Shown: positions 43,726-55,087 of the stretch, piece by piece
How positions within the stretch are numbered: position 1 is the first letter of the stretch
How the letters are laid out: each line of letters opens with the position of its first letter
Assembly: GCF_029239295.1 (NCBI RefSeq)
Contig: NZ_JAQZBC010000010.1
Span: forward strand, 43,698-107,697
DNA from: Sphingomonas sp.
GTDB lineage: Bacteria > Pseudomonadota > Alphaproteobacteria > Sphingomonadales > Sphingomonadaceae
Direction of reading: 5' to 3'
Length of the DNA: 64,000 nt
Position numbers and translations under genes: made by a program
Notes under the pieces: model-generated
What the model saw: only the letters and a program-made list of their open reading frames with translations
Told to the model about the DNA's origin: nothing
Databases searched by the model: none

Positions 43726-44433
43726 ATGCAGGCCCAGACCGCGCAGGCGCATAAGGAAAGCCACCTCGTTACTCGCGTTGGCTGGCTGCGTGCCGCGGTC
43801 CTCGGCGCGAACGATGGCATCGTATCGACCTCCAGCCTGATCCTGGGGGTCGCCTCCGCCGGCTCCAGCCACGGCGCCGTGCTGACCGCCGGGGTCGCCT
43901 CCCTCGTTGCCGGCGCGATGTCGATGGCGGCGGGCGAATATGTCTCGGTCAGCTCGCAGGCGGATACCGAGAAGTCGGACCTGGCGCGCGAGCGGCGCGA
44001 ACTGGCCACCGCACCGGAGGCGGAATTGCAGGAGCTGACCGGCATCTACATCGCTCGCGGTGTCGATCCGGCGACGGCGCGCGACGTCGCCAGCCAGATG
44101 ATGGCGCATGACGCGCTTCAGGCGCATGCACGCGACGAACTCCACATCACCGACGAAACCATCGCCCGGCCGGTGGTCGCCGCCATGGCCTCTGCTGCCA
44201 GCTTCACCGTTGGCGCGGCGCTTCCCCTCGTCCTGACGGCTGCGCTTCCCCTGCCCTCGATCGGGCCGGGCGTGGCCGCCGGCTCGATCCTGTTCCTCGC
44301 CCTGCTGGGCGCGATCGGCGCCCGCACCGGCGGCGCCCCGATGCTGAGGCCCGTCATCCGGGTGGTCTTCTGGGGTGCGATGGCGATGGCGCTTACCTCG
44401 GCGGTAGGCCGGCTCTTCGGTGCCGCCGTCTGA
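43726..44433 (+). CDS. VIT1/CCC1 family membrane transporter
   Basis: A 235-residue membrane protein of the VIT family, which moves Fe(II) or Mn(II) by proton exchange in eukaryotes and has bacterial homologues of unclear direction. It has LRAAVLGANDGIVSTSSLILGVASAG (helix 1 with the conserved Asp), AGAMSMAAGEYVSVSSQADTE (helix 2 and the acidic metal-binding loop) and three C-terminal helices. GAGG precedes the ATG. It is inserted between rsmI and yraN, which are often neighbours. Confidence 0.88.
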   Translation: MQAQTAQAHKESHLVTRVGWLRAAVLGANDGIVSTSSLILGVASAGSSHGAVLTAGVASLVAGAMSMAAGEYVSVSSQADTEKSDLARERRELATAPEAELQELTGIYIARGVDPATARDVASQMMAHDALQAHARDELHITDETIARPVVAAMASAASFTVGAALPLVLTAALPLPSIGPGVAAGSILFLALLGAIGARTGGAPMLRPVIRVVFWGAMAMALTSAVGRLFGAAV

Positions 44434-44487
44434 GCCGACGCGCGAGGGAGGGCTTGCACCTGCCGCGCCCGTCGTCACACTGCCGGT

Positions 44488-44868
44488 ATGCCGCCACCCC
44501 CACCCCCACGCTCCGTCGATGAACGCCGCCGCGCCGACGCCGCGGGCCGGCGCGGTGAGCGGTTCGTCAGCTGGTGGCTTCGGCTGAAGGGGTGGCAGAT
44601 CCTTGACCAGCGTGTGCGCACGCCGGCTGGCGAAGTCGATCTGGTGGCGAAGCGCGGCAGCCTGATCGCCTTTGTCGAGGTCAAGACACGTGCCTCCCCC
44701 GCCGCGCTGGACACCGCGATCGATCAGCGCCGGCTCGCCCGCGTCGCCGCGGCGGCTGAATATCTGATGCCCCGCTACGCGCTCCACGGAGAGGACATTC
44801 GCGTCGATGTGGTCCTGCTCGCGCCGGGCACGGCCCCGCGGCATATCGAGAATGCCTGGATCGGGTGA
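44488..44868 (+). CDS. YraN family (UPF0102) nuclease-like protein
   Basis: A 126-residue protein with the restriction-endonuclease-like core of the UPF0102 family: GRRGERFVSWWLRLKGWQILDQRVR, then GEVDLVAKRGSLIAFVEVKTR (the D-x(n)-E-x-K triad in GEVDLV and VEVKTR). A Holliday-junction-resolvase-like fold is known for the family; its substrate is not established. It is followed 54 bases later by gshB, and rsmI is two genes upstream. Confidence 0.9.
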   Translation: MPPPPPPRSVDERRRADAAGRRGERFVSWWLRLKGWQILDQRVRTPAGEVDLVAKRGSLIAFVEVKTRASPAALDTAIDQRRLARVAAAAEYLMPRYALHGEDIRVDVVLLAPGTAPRHIENAWIG

Positions 44869-44922
44869 CAATCCCGCGTCGTGCGCCTACCTCCCGCCCC
44901 ATATCCTGTGTGGAGAAACACC

Positions 44923-45885
44923 TTGGCCCTGACCGTCGCCGTCCAGATGGACCCGCTCGAAACGATCAACATCGCGGGCGATTCCAGCTTTGCGCTGATG
45001 CTCTCCGCGCAGCAGCGTGGGCACCGGCTTTTCCATTATGCCGCCGAGGATCTGAACTGGTCGGACGGGAAGCTGTGGACCAAGGCGCGTCCCGTCACCG
45101 TGCAGCGTGTCGCCGGCGACCATTTCACTGCCGGCGCGCCGGTCAGCCTTGATCTGGGCGCTGAGGCGGATGTCGTCCTAATGCGTCAGGACCCGCCGTT
45201 TGACCTTGGCTATATCACCGCCACTCATCTGCTGGAGCGGATCGCCGACCGCACGCTCGTCGTCAACGATCCGGCCAGCGTTCGGAACGCGCCCGAAAAG
45301 GTGTTCGTGCTCGATTATGCGCGCTTCATGCCGCCCACCCTCGTCACCCGGTCGCTTGAGGAGGCGCGCGCCTTTCTGAAGGAGCATGGCGCGATCGTGG
45401 TGAAGCCGCTGCACGGCAATGGCGGCAAGGCGATCTTCCGCGTCGGGCCGGAGGGGGAGAACCTCTCCGCGCTGATCGAGGTGTTCAACCAGACGTGGCG
45501 CGAACCGCATATGGTGCAGGCGTTCCTCCCCGGCGTGGCGCAGGGCGACAAGCGGATCGTGCTGGTCGATGGCGAAGTCGCCGGCGCGATTAACCGCCTG
45601 CCCGGCGAGGGTGAATTCCGCAGCAATCTGGCGGTCGGCGGCTCGGCGGAGAAGACCGAGCTCACCGCGCGCGAGCGGGAAATCTGCGAGGCACTTGGGC
45701 CTGAGCTGAAACGCCGCGGCCTGATCTTCGTCGGGATCGACGTGATCGCCGGTCAGTGGCTGACTGAGATCAACGTCACATCGCCGACCGGCATCGTCGC
45801 GATCGAGCGGTTCGACGGGACCGGCGTCGCCGGCCTGATCTGGGACGCGATCGAGCGTCGCGTGGCCGAACGCGGGGAACGATAA
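44923..45885 (+). CDS. gshB: Glutathione synthetase
   Basis: ATP-grasp ligase joining gamma-glutamylcysteine and glycine. The TTG at 44923 is chosen because TGGAGA lies just upstream and the product then begins ALTVAVQMDPLETINIAGDSSF as in homologues, giving 320 residues. ATP-grasp features are IVVKPLHGNGGKAIF near residue 150, FLPGVAQGDKRIVLVDGE and the C-terminal IFVGIDVIAGQWLTEINVTSPTG. The RNDPASVRN-type substrate loop is also present. It belongs to the rsmI/yraN/gshB neighbourhood. Confidence 0.95.
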   Translation: MALTVAVQMDPLETINIAGDSSFALMLSAQQRGHRLFHYAAEDLNWSDGKLWTKARPVTVQRVAGDHFTAGAPVSLDLGAEADVVLMRQDPPFDLGYITATHLLERIADRTLVVNDPASVRNAPEKVFVLDYARFMPPTLVTRSLEEARAFLKEHGAIVVKPLHGNGGKAIFRVGPEGENLSALIEVFNQTWREPHMVQAFLPGVAQGDKRIVLVDGEVAGAINRLPGEGEFRSNLAVGGSAEKTELTAREREICEALGPELKRRGLIFVGIDVIAGQWLTEINVTSPTGIVAIERFDGTGVAGLIWDAIERRVAERGER

Positions 45886-46017
45886 AGCAGGTTTGTTCGC
45901 TTCCCGGGACGTGCTTCGATCGGACGGGCACGGATGGACCAGGGCCACGGCCCGGGTTTCGTTCGTCCTGCGCTGGTCGATGCGCATGTTCCCATCGTCG
46001 ATCGATCCACGAGGCGC

Positions 46018-46632
46018 ATGACCGAATTCATCATCGATTGGATTGCCTGGGGCGGATACGTCGGCATTTTTCTCCTGATGGCGCTGGAGAATGTGGTGCC
46101 GCCGGTCCCGTCGGAGGTGATCATGGGCCTCGGCGGGATCGCCGTGGCGCGCGGCGACATGGCGATGGTGCCGCTGATCCTGTGGGGCACTGCGGGCACC
46201 ACCGTCGGCAACATGTTCTGGTATGAAATCGGCCGCCGCATGGGCGTCGCGCGGTTCAAGCCCTTTGTTGACCGGCACCAGCGCTGGCTGACGATGGATT
46301 GGGAGGATGTCGAGCGGCTGAACCGTTTCTTCCACCGCCATGGTCACTGGGTGGTGTTCGTCTTTCGCTTCCTGCCCAGCTTCCGCACGCTGATCTCGCT
46401 GCCGGCGGGCATGGCCAAGATGCCGATGTGGAAATTCCTGCTGTTCACCTTTGTCGGCAGTGCAATCTGGAACACCGTGCTCGCCGGTGCTGGGCTGTTC
46501 CTCGGGCGCCGCTTCGAGGAGCTGGATCGCTACGTCGGCCCCGTGGCGATCGGCCTGACGGTATTGATCGTCGTCGGTTATCTGTACCGCGTAATCACGT
46601 GGAAGCCGAGCTGCGACCGCCCCGGCGCCTGA
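46018..46632 (+). CDS. DedA family membrane protein
   Basis: A 204-residue inner-membrane protein of the DedA/SNARE-associated family, implicated in undecaprenyl phosphate or phospholipid flipping and membrane homeostasis. Diagnostic parts are LENVVPPVPSEVIMGLGG near residue 25, TTVGNMFWYEIGRRMG, and FVFRFLPSFRTLISLPAGM containing the F-R-x-x-P-x-x-R motif. ATG at 46018 with GAGG upstream. It is convergent with thiSG. Confidence 0.9.
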   Translation: MTEFIIDWIAWGGYVGIFLLMALENVVPPVPSEVIMGLGGIAVARGDMAMVPLILWGTAGTTVGNMFWYEIGRRMGVARFKPFVDRHQRWLTMDWEDVERLNRFFHRHGHWVVFVFRFLPSFRTLISLPAGMAKMPMWKFLLFTFVGSAIWNTVLAGAGLFLGRRFEELDRYVGPVAIGLTVLIVVGYLYRVITWKPSCDRPGA

Positions 46633-46702
46633 TGCACCCATCCCGCCCCCGAATGACACGGCGGCGCTATGACACGGCGGCGCGGGTACGGACGATCTCA
46701 GG

Positions 46703-47710
46703 TCAGATAAGGCCAGCCAGCGGCGAAGAGGGGTCGGCGTAGCGACGAATGCCCATCCGTCCTGCGCGGTAGGACAGACGACCCGCCGAAACCGCCGCCT
46801 TCATCGCCGCGGCCATCATCACCGGATCCTTCGCCTCGGCGATGGCAGTGTTCATCAGCACGCCGTCACAACCCAGCTCCATCGCGACGGCCGCATCGGA
46901 CGCCGTGCCGACGCCCGCATCGACCAGCACCGGCACCTTGGCGCCTTCGACGATCAGGCGAATGGTGACTCGGTTCTGGATACCCAGGCCGGAGCCGATC
47001 GGCGCGCCCAGCGGCATGATCGCCACGGCGCCCGCCTCTTCCAGCTGCTTCGCGGCGATCGGATCGTCGACGCAATAGACCATCGGCTTGAAGCCCTCCT
47101 TCACCAGGACTTCAGTCGCCTTCAGCGTCTCGCGCATGTCGGGATACAGCGTGCGCGCCTCGCCCAGCACCTCCAGCTTGACGAGATCCCAGCCACCCGC
47201 CTCGCGCGCCAGCCGCAGCGTGCGGATCGCGTCGTCCGCGGTGAAGCAGCCGGCAGTATTGGGCAAATAGGTGAACCGCTTGGGATCGATGAAGTCGGTC
47301 AGCATCGGCGCATTGCGATCACTGACGTTGACGCGGCGCACCGCGACGGTGACGATTTCCGCCCCCGATGCTTCCAGCGCGGCGGCGTTCTGGGCAAAAT
47401 CCTTATACTTGCCCGTGCCGACGATCAGCCGCGATCGGAACGTCTTGCCGGCCACCGTCCAGGTGTCGTCGCCGCTCGCCGCGGCATGATCGCCGCCGCC
47501 GACGAAATGGACGATCTCGATATCGTCGCCGTCCTCGACGCACACATCCGCCAGCGTCGAACGCGGCACCACTTCCATGTTGCGCTCTACCGCCACCTTC
47601 TCGGGCACCAGCCCCAGTTCGGTCGCCAGCTGCGCAAGGGTGAGGCCGGCGACGACACGGCGGTGCGCGCCATTCACGGTGATCGATACGGTTCCGTCGG
47701 TGTGAGGCAT
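46703..47710 (-). CDS. thiSG: Fused sulfur carrier ThiS / thiazole synthase ThiG
   Basis: A 335-residue bifunctional protein of thiamine biosynthesis. Residues 4-73 are ThiS ([41 protein letters not shown]) and residues 82-335 are ThiG ([52 protein letters not shown] with the Schiff-base Lys, [11 protein letters not shown]). In the fusion the ThiS di-glycine (71-73) is internal, so the usual C-terminal thiocarboxylate cannot form without cleavage. AAAGGA precedes the ATG at 47710. No TPP riboswitch is seen in the 101-base leader. Confidence 0.92.
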   Translation of the reverse strand: MPHTDGTVSITVNGAHRRVVAGLTLAQLATELGLVPEKVAVERNMEVVPRSTLADVCVEDGDDIEIVHFVGGGDHAAASGDDTWTVAGKTFRSRLIVGTGKYKDFAQNAAALEASGAEIVTVAVRRVNVSDRNAPMLTDFIDPKRFTYLPNTAGCFTADDAIRTLRLAREAGGWDLVKLEVLGEARTLYPDMRETLKATEVLVKEGFKPMVYCVDDPIAAKQLEEAGAVAIMPLGAPIGSGLGIQNRVTIRLIVEGAKVPVLVDAGVGTASDAAVAMELGCDGVLMNTAIAEAKDPVMMAAAMKAAVSAGRLSYRAGRMGIRRYADPSSPLAGLI

Positions 47711-47811
47711 GATATCCTTTGCGGGGCTGCACGCCCCATCGTCCTGGCAGGCGGAGTGATTTGCCTTCCACCTAGGCTTGGCGCACATGGCGTTCAAGGA
47801 AGGAGCCGCCT

Positions 47812-48243
47812 TTGCCTCTCGTCTACGTCCTGAATGGCCCGAACCTCAACCTGCTCGGCACGCGCGAGCCGGAGATCTACGGGCACGACACGCTGGACGA
47901 CATCGCTGGCCAGCTCGAGGACCGCGGTCGCGAGCTGGGGCTCGAAATCGACATGCGCCAGTCCAACCATGAGGGGCATCTGGTCGATTGGCTGCACGAG
48001 GCGCAGGCGCAGGGCGCGCGCGCCGTGATCCTGAATGCCGGGGCCTTCACCCACACGTCGATCGCGATTCACGACGCGATCAAATCCGTCCGCACCCCGG
48101 TGATCGAGGTGCATTTGTCCAATCCGCACACCCGCGAGGAATTTCGTCATATCTCCTATGTGGGGCGTGCGGCACGGGGAACTATCGCCGGGTTCGGTGC
48201 GATGTCATATCTGCTCGCGCTTGAAGCGGCGGCGCGATTCTGA
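47812..48243 (+). CDS. aroQ: Type II 3-dehydroquinate dehydratase
   Basis: Dodecameric shikimate-pathway enzyme. The 143-residue product has [21 protein letters not shown] with the catalytic Tyr, [25 protein letters not shown] and [18 protein letters not shown] start with AAGGAG seven bases upstream. It is divergent from thiSG and leads a plus-strand run with accB and accC, a common arrangement in alphaproteobacteria. Confidence 0.95.
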   Translation: MPLVYVLNGPNLNLLGTREPEIYGHDTLDDIAGQLEDRGRELGLEIDMRQSNHEGHLVDWLHEAQAQGARAVILNAGAFTHTSIAIHDAIKSVRTPVIEVHLSNPHTREEFRHISYVGRAARGTIAGFGAMSYLLALEAAARF

Positions 48244-48278
48244 CACAGCGCGCGCCCTGTTACAGGGAAGGGGTCGCA

Positions 48279-48767
48279 ATGAGCGATAAGGAACATGGAG
48301 CGATGAAGGTCGACGTCGATCTCGTCCGCCAGCTTGCCGAGCTGCTCGACGCAACGCAGCTCACCGAGATTGAGGTGGAAGACGGCGACCGCCGCATCCG
48401 CGTCGCGCGGGAAGTGACCGCCGCGGCACCGGCCGTCTATCACGCGGCGCCGTCTGCTGCGCCGATGCCGGCACCGGCGTCGGCCACCGCAGCACTGGCT
48501 GCGGCGGAGCCGGTCGCGGCTGAGCCTTCGCTCGCCAATGCGGTGCGCTCGCCGATGGTCGGCACCGTCTACCTGGCGGCAGAGCCTGGCGCGGCGCCGT
48601 TCGTTGCCGTCGGCAAGCAGGTCCAGGCTGGCGACACGCTGCTGATCGTCGAGGCGATGAAGGTCATGAACCCGATCCTCGCCACCAGCGCCGGCACGGT
48701 AAAGGCCATCCTGGTCGACAACGGTCAGCCGATCGAATTCGATCAGCCGCTGGTGGTCGTCGAGTAA
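48279..48767 (+). CDS. accB: Biotin carboxyl carrier protein of acetyl-CoA carboxylase
   Basis: A 162-residue carrier: N-terminal dimer region ([27 protein letters not shown]), an Ala/Pro-rich linker (about residues 48-85) and a C-terminal biotinyl domain with biotinylated Lys128 in EAMKVMN, preceded by the acetyl-CoA-carboxylase thumb [25 protein letters not shown] precedes the ATG. It is followed after one base by accC; the two products form the biotin carboxylase half-reaction of fatty acid synthesis. Confidence 0.96.
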   Translation: MSDKEHGAMKVDVDLVRQLAELLDATQLTEIEVEDGDRRIRVAREVTAAAPAVYHAAPSAAPMPAPASATAALAAAEPVAAEPSLANAVRSPMVGTVYLAAEPGAAPFVAVGKQVQAGDTLLIVEAMKVMNPILATSAGTVKAILVDNGQPIEFDQPLVVVE

Positions 48768-48768
48768 G

Positions 48769-50118
48769 ATGCCCGAAATCAAGAAGCTCCTGATCGCCAA
48801 TCGCGGTGAGATCGCGCTGCGGATTCACCGCGCCTGTCACGAGATGGGGATCAAGACGGTCGCGGTGCATTCCACCGCCGATTCCGATGCGATGCACGTC
48901 CGCCTCGCGGACCAGGCGATCTGCATCGGCCCACCGGCCGCGGCGGAAAGCTATCTCAACATCGCCAACATCATTTCCGCGGCCGAGATTTCGGGCGCGG
49001 ATGCGATCCACCCGGGCTACGGCTTCCTCAGCGAGAATGCGAAGTTCGCTGAGATCGTCGAGGCGCACGGGCTGATCTTCGTCGGGCCGAAGCCCGAGCA
49101 TATCCGCACCATGGGCGACAAGGTGGAGGCAAAGCGCACAGCCGGCGCGCTCGGTCTGCCTCTGGTCCCCGGGTCTGACGGCGCGCTCACCGATCCGGCC
49201 GAAGCCAAGCGGCTGGCGCGCGAGATCGGATATCCGGTGCTGATCAAGGCCGCGTCGGGCGGCGGCGGGCGCGGCATGAAGGTCGTGCCCTCCGAGGATC
49301 AGATGGAAACGTTGATGGCGCAGGCCGGCAACGAGGCGAAGTCCGCGTTCGGCGACGCCACCGTCTACATGGAAAAGTACCTCGGCAATCCGCGGCACAT
49401 CGAATTCCAGGTGTTCGGCGACGGCAAGGGCACTGCGATCCATCTCGGCGAACGTGACTGTTCGCTGCAGCGCCGCCACCAGAAGGTGCTGGAGGAGGCC
49501 CCCTCCCCCGTCATCACGCCGGAGGAGCGCGAGCGGATGGGCGGCATCGTCGCCCGCGCGATGGCCGACATGGGCTATCGCGGCGCGGGCACGATCGAGT
49601 TCCTGTGGGAAGACGGTGAATTCTACTTCATCGAGATGAACACCCGCCTTCAGGTGGAGCATCCGGTGACGGAGGCGATCACTGGCCTCGACCTGGTGCG
49701 CGAACAGATCCGCATCGCGGAGGGCCATCCGCTGACGCTGCGTCAGGAGGATGTCGTCTTCCGTGGCCACGCCATCGAATGCCGTATCAATGCAGAGGAT
49801 CCGCGAACCTTCGCGCCCTCGCCTGGCCTAGTGAAGCAATATCACGCGCCCGGCGGCATGCATGTGCGCGTCGATTCGGGCCTTTACGCTGGCTACAAGG
49901 TGCCGCCTTATTACGACAGCATGATCGCCAAGCTGATCGTCTATGGCACCACCCGCCAGGGCGCGCTTCGCCGCCTGCGCCGTGCGCTGGAGGAATTCGT
50001 CATCGACGGGATGAAGACCACCATCCCGCTGCACCAGGCGCTGCTGGACGATCCCGAGTTCCAGGAAGGCGAATATACGATCAAGTGGCTGGAGGAGTGG
50101 CTGGCCCGCCAGGACTAG
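48769..50118 (+). CDS. accC: Biotin carboxylase of acetyl-CoA carboxylase
   Basis: ATP-grasp carboxylase of 449 residues carboxylating biotin on AccB. It shows [16 protein letters not shown] at the N-terminus, [16 protein letters not shown], the glycine-rich loop [56 protein letters not shown] and [10 protein letters not shown]. The length equals that of E. coli AccC. It starts one base after accB and is ended by a hairpin at 50138-50164. Confidence 0.97.
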   Translation: MPEIKKLLIANRGEIALRIHRACHEMGIKTVAVHSTADSDAMHVRLADQAICIGPPAAAESYLNIANIISAAEISGADAIHPGYGFLSENAKFAEIVEAHGLIFVGPKPEHIRTMGDKVEAKRTAGALGLPLVPGSDGALTDPAEAKRLAREIGYPVLIKAASGGGGRGMKVVPSEDQMETLMAQAGNEAKSAFGDATVYMEKYLGNPRHIEFQVFGDGKGTAIHLGERDCSLQRRHQKVLEEAPSPVITPEERERMGGIVARAMADMGYRGAGTIEFLWEDGEFYFIEMNTRLQVEHPVTEAITGLDLVREQIRIAEGHPLTLRQEDVVFRGHAIECRINAEDPRTFAPSPGLVKQYHAPGGMHVRVDSGLYAGYKVPPYYDSMIAKLIVYGTTRQGALRRLRRALEEFVIDGMKTTIPLHQALLDDPEFQEGEYTIKWLEEWLARQD

Positions 50119-50137
50119 TCACCTCCTCTCCCCCGTA

Positions 50138-50164
50138 GGCGGCGCACCCTCGGGTTGCGCCGCC
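50138..50164 (+). terminator. Hairpin after accC
   Basis: GGCGGCGCA (50138-50146) and TGCGCCGCC (50156-50164) form a perfect 9-bp stem with a 9-base loop, 20 bases after the accC stop. There is no T-run, so a terminator is plausible but not certain. Confidence 0.5.
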
Positions 50165-50245
50165 GCCGGACCACGGCCGTTGCCGAAACATGACGCGCGC
50201 GCTCGGGTGCGCTAGCTTCTCCCCCTCGATCCCGCGGGAGGACCT

Positions 50246-50935
50246 ATGTTCATCGGCCATTATGCGCCGGCACTTCTTGCTGCTGCCCTGCCCCGCGCGC
50301 CGCGATTGGGTACGCTGTTCGTCGCTGCCCAATTGGTCGATTTCGCCTTTTTCACGCTGGCGCTGCTCAACATCGAACATCTTCGCCTCGTGCCCGGCAC
50401 CACGGCGCAGACCTCGCTCGATCTCTACCACATGCCCTATACGCACAGCCTGCTCGGCACCGTGGCCTTTGCCGCCTTATGGGCCGCCGGCGCCCGGCTC
50501 GCCGGCCGGCCATGGCGCGAGACGGTGATCGGTGCGCTGGTCGTGCTGTCGCACTGGCCGCTCGACTGGCTGGTTCACCTTCCCGACCTGACGATCGCCG
50601 GCCAGCCACCCCGTCTTGGCCTTGGGCTGTGGGCCGACCCGCTCATCGCGCGGATGCTGGAACTGACGCTGATCGCCGCGGCGTTCGGCTGGTTCGTATC
50701 CCGCACCCGGCCCATGCGGCGTCATTCGACTCTGGCTCTCGCCGCTCTGGCCACCGCGATGCTCGCCGCGCAGGTGATCGACTGGTCCGCCGCCCCGCCG
50801 ACCCGCATCATCGATCCGATTCATCCCTCATTGCCGCTGACCGCGCTGGCTGCTTTTGCCCTGCTGGCGCTGCTCGCGACCTGGGTCGGGCAAACGCGCA
50901 GCTTCGCGCTTGGACCGCGCCTGTGGACGCTATAG
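50246..50935 (+). CDS. Integral membrane protein with an H/D motif (YdjM-like metal hydrolase type)
   Basis: A 229-residue protein with about six hydrophobic helices. HYAPALLAAALPR near residue 5, YTHSLLGTV near 65 and LSHWPLDWLVHLPD near 98 place His and Asp residues as in membrane-bound metal-dependent hydrolases of the YdjM/LexA-binding group. GGAGG precedes the ATG. Its last codon is nine bases before arsC, so it may be co-transcribed with arsC and the phospholipase-like gene. Enzymatic role unproven. Confidence 0.65.
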   Translation: MFIGHYAPALLAAALPRAPRLGTLFVAAQLVDFAFFTLALLNIEHLRLVPGTTAQTSLDLYHMPYTHSLLGTVAFAALWAAGARLAGRPWRETVIGALVVLSHWPLDWLVHLPDLTIAGQPPRLGLGLWADPLIARMLELTLIAAAFGWFVSRTRPMRRHSTLALAALATAMLAAQVIDWSAAPPTRIIDPIHPSLPLTALAAFALLALLATWVGQTRSFALGPRLWTL

Positions 50936-50944
50936 ACGGGCGGG

Positions 50945-51265
50945 ATGAAGGCTACGATCTGGCACAATCCCCGCTGCTCGAAGTCACGGCAGGCGCTTGC
51001 CCTGCTGGAGGAAGCGGGGGCAACGATCCATGTGGTCGAGTATCTGAACACGCCGCCATCGCGCGACGAACTCGCGCGGCTCTACGCCCGCGCCGGGATC
51101 GCGCCGCGTGACGCGATGCGAAAGGATGCGCCGCCCGCTGCCGATGATGCGGCCGCGCTCGACATCATGGCCACTGATCCGGCCATGATCGAACGGCCGT
51201 TGATCGAAACGGAAAAGGGCGTGGTGCTGGCCCGCCCGCCCGAGCGGCTCCGCGACATTCTGTGA
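50945..51265 (+). CDS. arsC: Arsenate reductase (ArsC/Spx family)
   Basis: A 106-residue thioredoxin-fold reductase of the glutaredoxin-coupled ArsC type. The catalytic Cys11 lies in HNPRCSKSRQALALLEE, and the arginines in IERPLIETEKGVVLARPPE match those that bind arsenate. No arsR or arsenite pump is adjacent, so a role outside arsenic resistance cannot be excluded. The stop overlaps the GTG start of the next gene. Confidence 0.88.
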   Translation: MKATIWHNPRCSKSRQALALLEEAGATIHVVEYLNTPPSRDELARLYARAGIAPRDAMRKDAPPAADDAAALDIMATDPAMIERPLIETEKGVVLARPPERLRDIL

Positions 51266-52704
51266 AGCTCGACGAAAAGAGCCGCTGGCGTATTGAGCGC
51301 GCCTCCCGGGCGGCCGTGATCGTCGATGCCGACGATTATTTCCGTCTCGCCCGCGCCGCGATGATGAAGGCGCACAAGCAGATCCTGCTCGTCGGCTGGG
51401 ATTTCGACGCCCGCATCCGCCTTGCCTGGAAAAATGAGCCGCCCGGCGTTCCGACTGACGTGGGCGAATTCATCAACTGGCTGGTGAAGCAACGGCCGGA
51501 CCTGAACGTCTACATCCTGCGCTGGGACAAGGGCGCGCTGAAGACGCTGCTGCGCGGCAAGACGCTGCTCACCCTCACCAAATGGCGCTTTCTGCGTAAA
51601 CGCATCCACCTGAAACTGGACGCCCATCACCCGATCGGCGCCTCACACCATCAGAAGATCGTGGTGATCGACGATTGCCTCGCTTTCTGCGGCGGCATCG
51701 ACATGACCGACGAGCGCTGGGACACCCGCCAGCATCGCGATGACGATCCGCATCGCCTCTCCCCCAATGGCTTCGCCAACTCGCCATGGCACGACGCAAC
51801 GACCGCGCTTCAGGGGCCGGTGGCGACCGCGCTGGGCGAGCTCTGCCGGGCACGCTGGGAAATCGCCGGGGGCGACCCGATTGAGGCGCCGACGGGCGAG
51901 AATGATTGCTGGCCAGAGGACCTCGAGCCGCATTTCCGAGACGTCGATGTCGCCATTTCCCGCTCGCAGCCCGATCATGCGGGCCAGCAGGAAGTGCGCG
52001 AGATCGAGAATCTTTATCTCGAGCTGATCGCCCGGGCGAAGCGGCGGATCTACGCCGAGAGCCAGTATTTCGCCTCGCGCCGCGTCGCGGAAGCGATCGC
52101 GCGGCGGCTGGAAGAGCCGAATGGCCCCGAAATCGTCATCATCAATCCGGTGACTGCGCAGGGCTGGCTTGAGCCGATCGCGATGGACACCGCGCGCACG
52201 CGCTTGTTCCAGGCGCTGAAACAGCGCGATCCGCATGATCGCCTGCGCATGTATCATCCCTATACCGCGGGCGGCACGCCGATCTATGTCCATGCCAAGG
52301 TGCTGGTGATCGACGATGAGGTGATCCGCGTCGGCTCTTCGAATTTCAACAACCGCTCGCTTCGCCTCGATACCGAATGCGACGTGACGATCGAACATGA
52401 CGGTGATCGCATCGCGGCCATTCGTGACGACCTGATTGCTGAGCATCTGGCGGTGGAGCCGGCGCAGGTGAGCGAGGCGATTGCCGAGCACGGCCTGATC
52501 GGCGCGATCGAACGGCTTCGCGGCCAGGGCAAGACGCTCGTGCCCTATGAGGTGCCCGATCTGTCAGCGGTCGAGGAATGGCTGGCCGACAACAAGATCC
52601 TCGATCCGGAGGGGCCGGGCGAGATGTTTGAGGCGCTGTCCGCGCGCAAGCCGCTGCTGGGCCGGTTACGCCAGCGTATCGGGCGCCGCCGACAGCGGCA
52701 GTGA
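51262..52704 (+). CDS. Phospholipase D superfamily protein
   Basis: A 480-residue protein with two HKD motifs: SHHQKIVVIDD near residue 130 and VHAKVLVIDDEVIRVGSSNFNNRSL near 342, the pair forming one active site. The layout matches PLD-like or cardiolipin synthase-like enzymes, but the N-terminus has no membrane helices, so it is a soluble phospholipase D/transphosphatidylase type. GTG start overlapping arsC (GTGA). Substrate is likely a phospholipid. Confidence 0.88.
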   Translation: MKLDEKSRWRIERASRAAVIVDADDYFRLARAAMMKAHKQILLVGWDFDARIRLAWKNEPPGVPTDVGEFINWLVKQRPDLNVYILRWDKGALKTLLRGKTLLTLTKWRFLRKRIHLKLDAHHPIGASHHQKIVVIDDCLAFCGGIDMTDERWDTRQHRDDDPHRLSPNGFANSPWHDATTALQGPVATALGELCRARWEIAGGDPIEAPTGENDCWPEDLEPHFRDVDVAISRSQPDHAGQQEVREIENLYLELIARAKRRIYAESQYFASRRVAEAIARRLEEPNGPEIVIINPVTAQGWLEPIAMDTARTRLFQALKQRDPHDRLRMYHPYTAGGTPIYVHAKVLVIDDEVIRVGSSNFNNRSLRLDTECDVTIEHDGDRIAAIRDDLIAEHLAVEPAQVSEAIAEHGLIGAIERLRGQGKTLVPYEVPDLSAVEEWLADNKILDPEGPGEMFEALSARKPLLGRLRQRIGRRRQRQ

Positions 52705-52770
52705 CGGGGCGGCCGCGCTCAACTGCGCACAGCGGGTGACACCGGCGGCCGTGGCCGCTATCGCGCGCGC

Positions 52771-55023
<2,253 letters not shown>

Positions 55024-55087
55024 CCGGCCCTCCCGCTCCCAGGCCCCCTCTGTCCTACGGCTGCATGTTCGCGCTACGTTCCGCAAC

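Noticed and set aside
46652..46684. Short tandem repeat GACACGGCGGCGC before the thiSG end
   Set aside because: Only two copies in a GC-rich convergent gap; too short to support a functional element.
47711..47811. TPP riboswitch before thiSG
   Set aside because: The 101-base leader lacks the CTGAGA and ACCTGAT-type conserved blocks, so no riboswitch can be supported.
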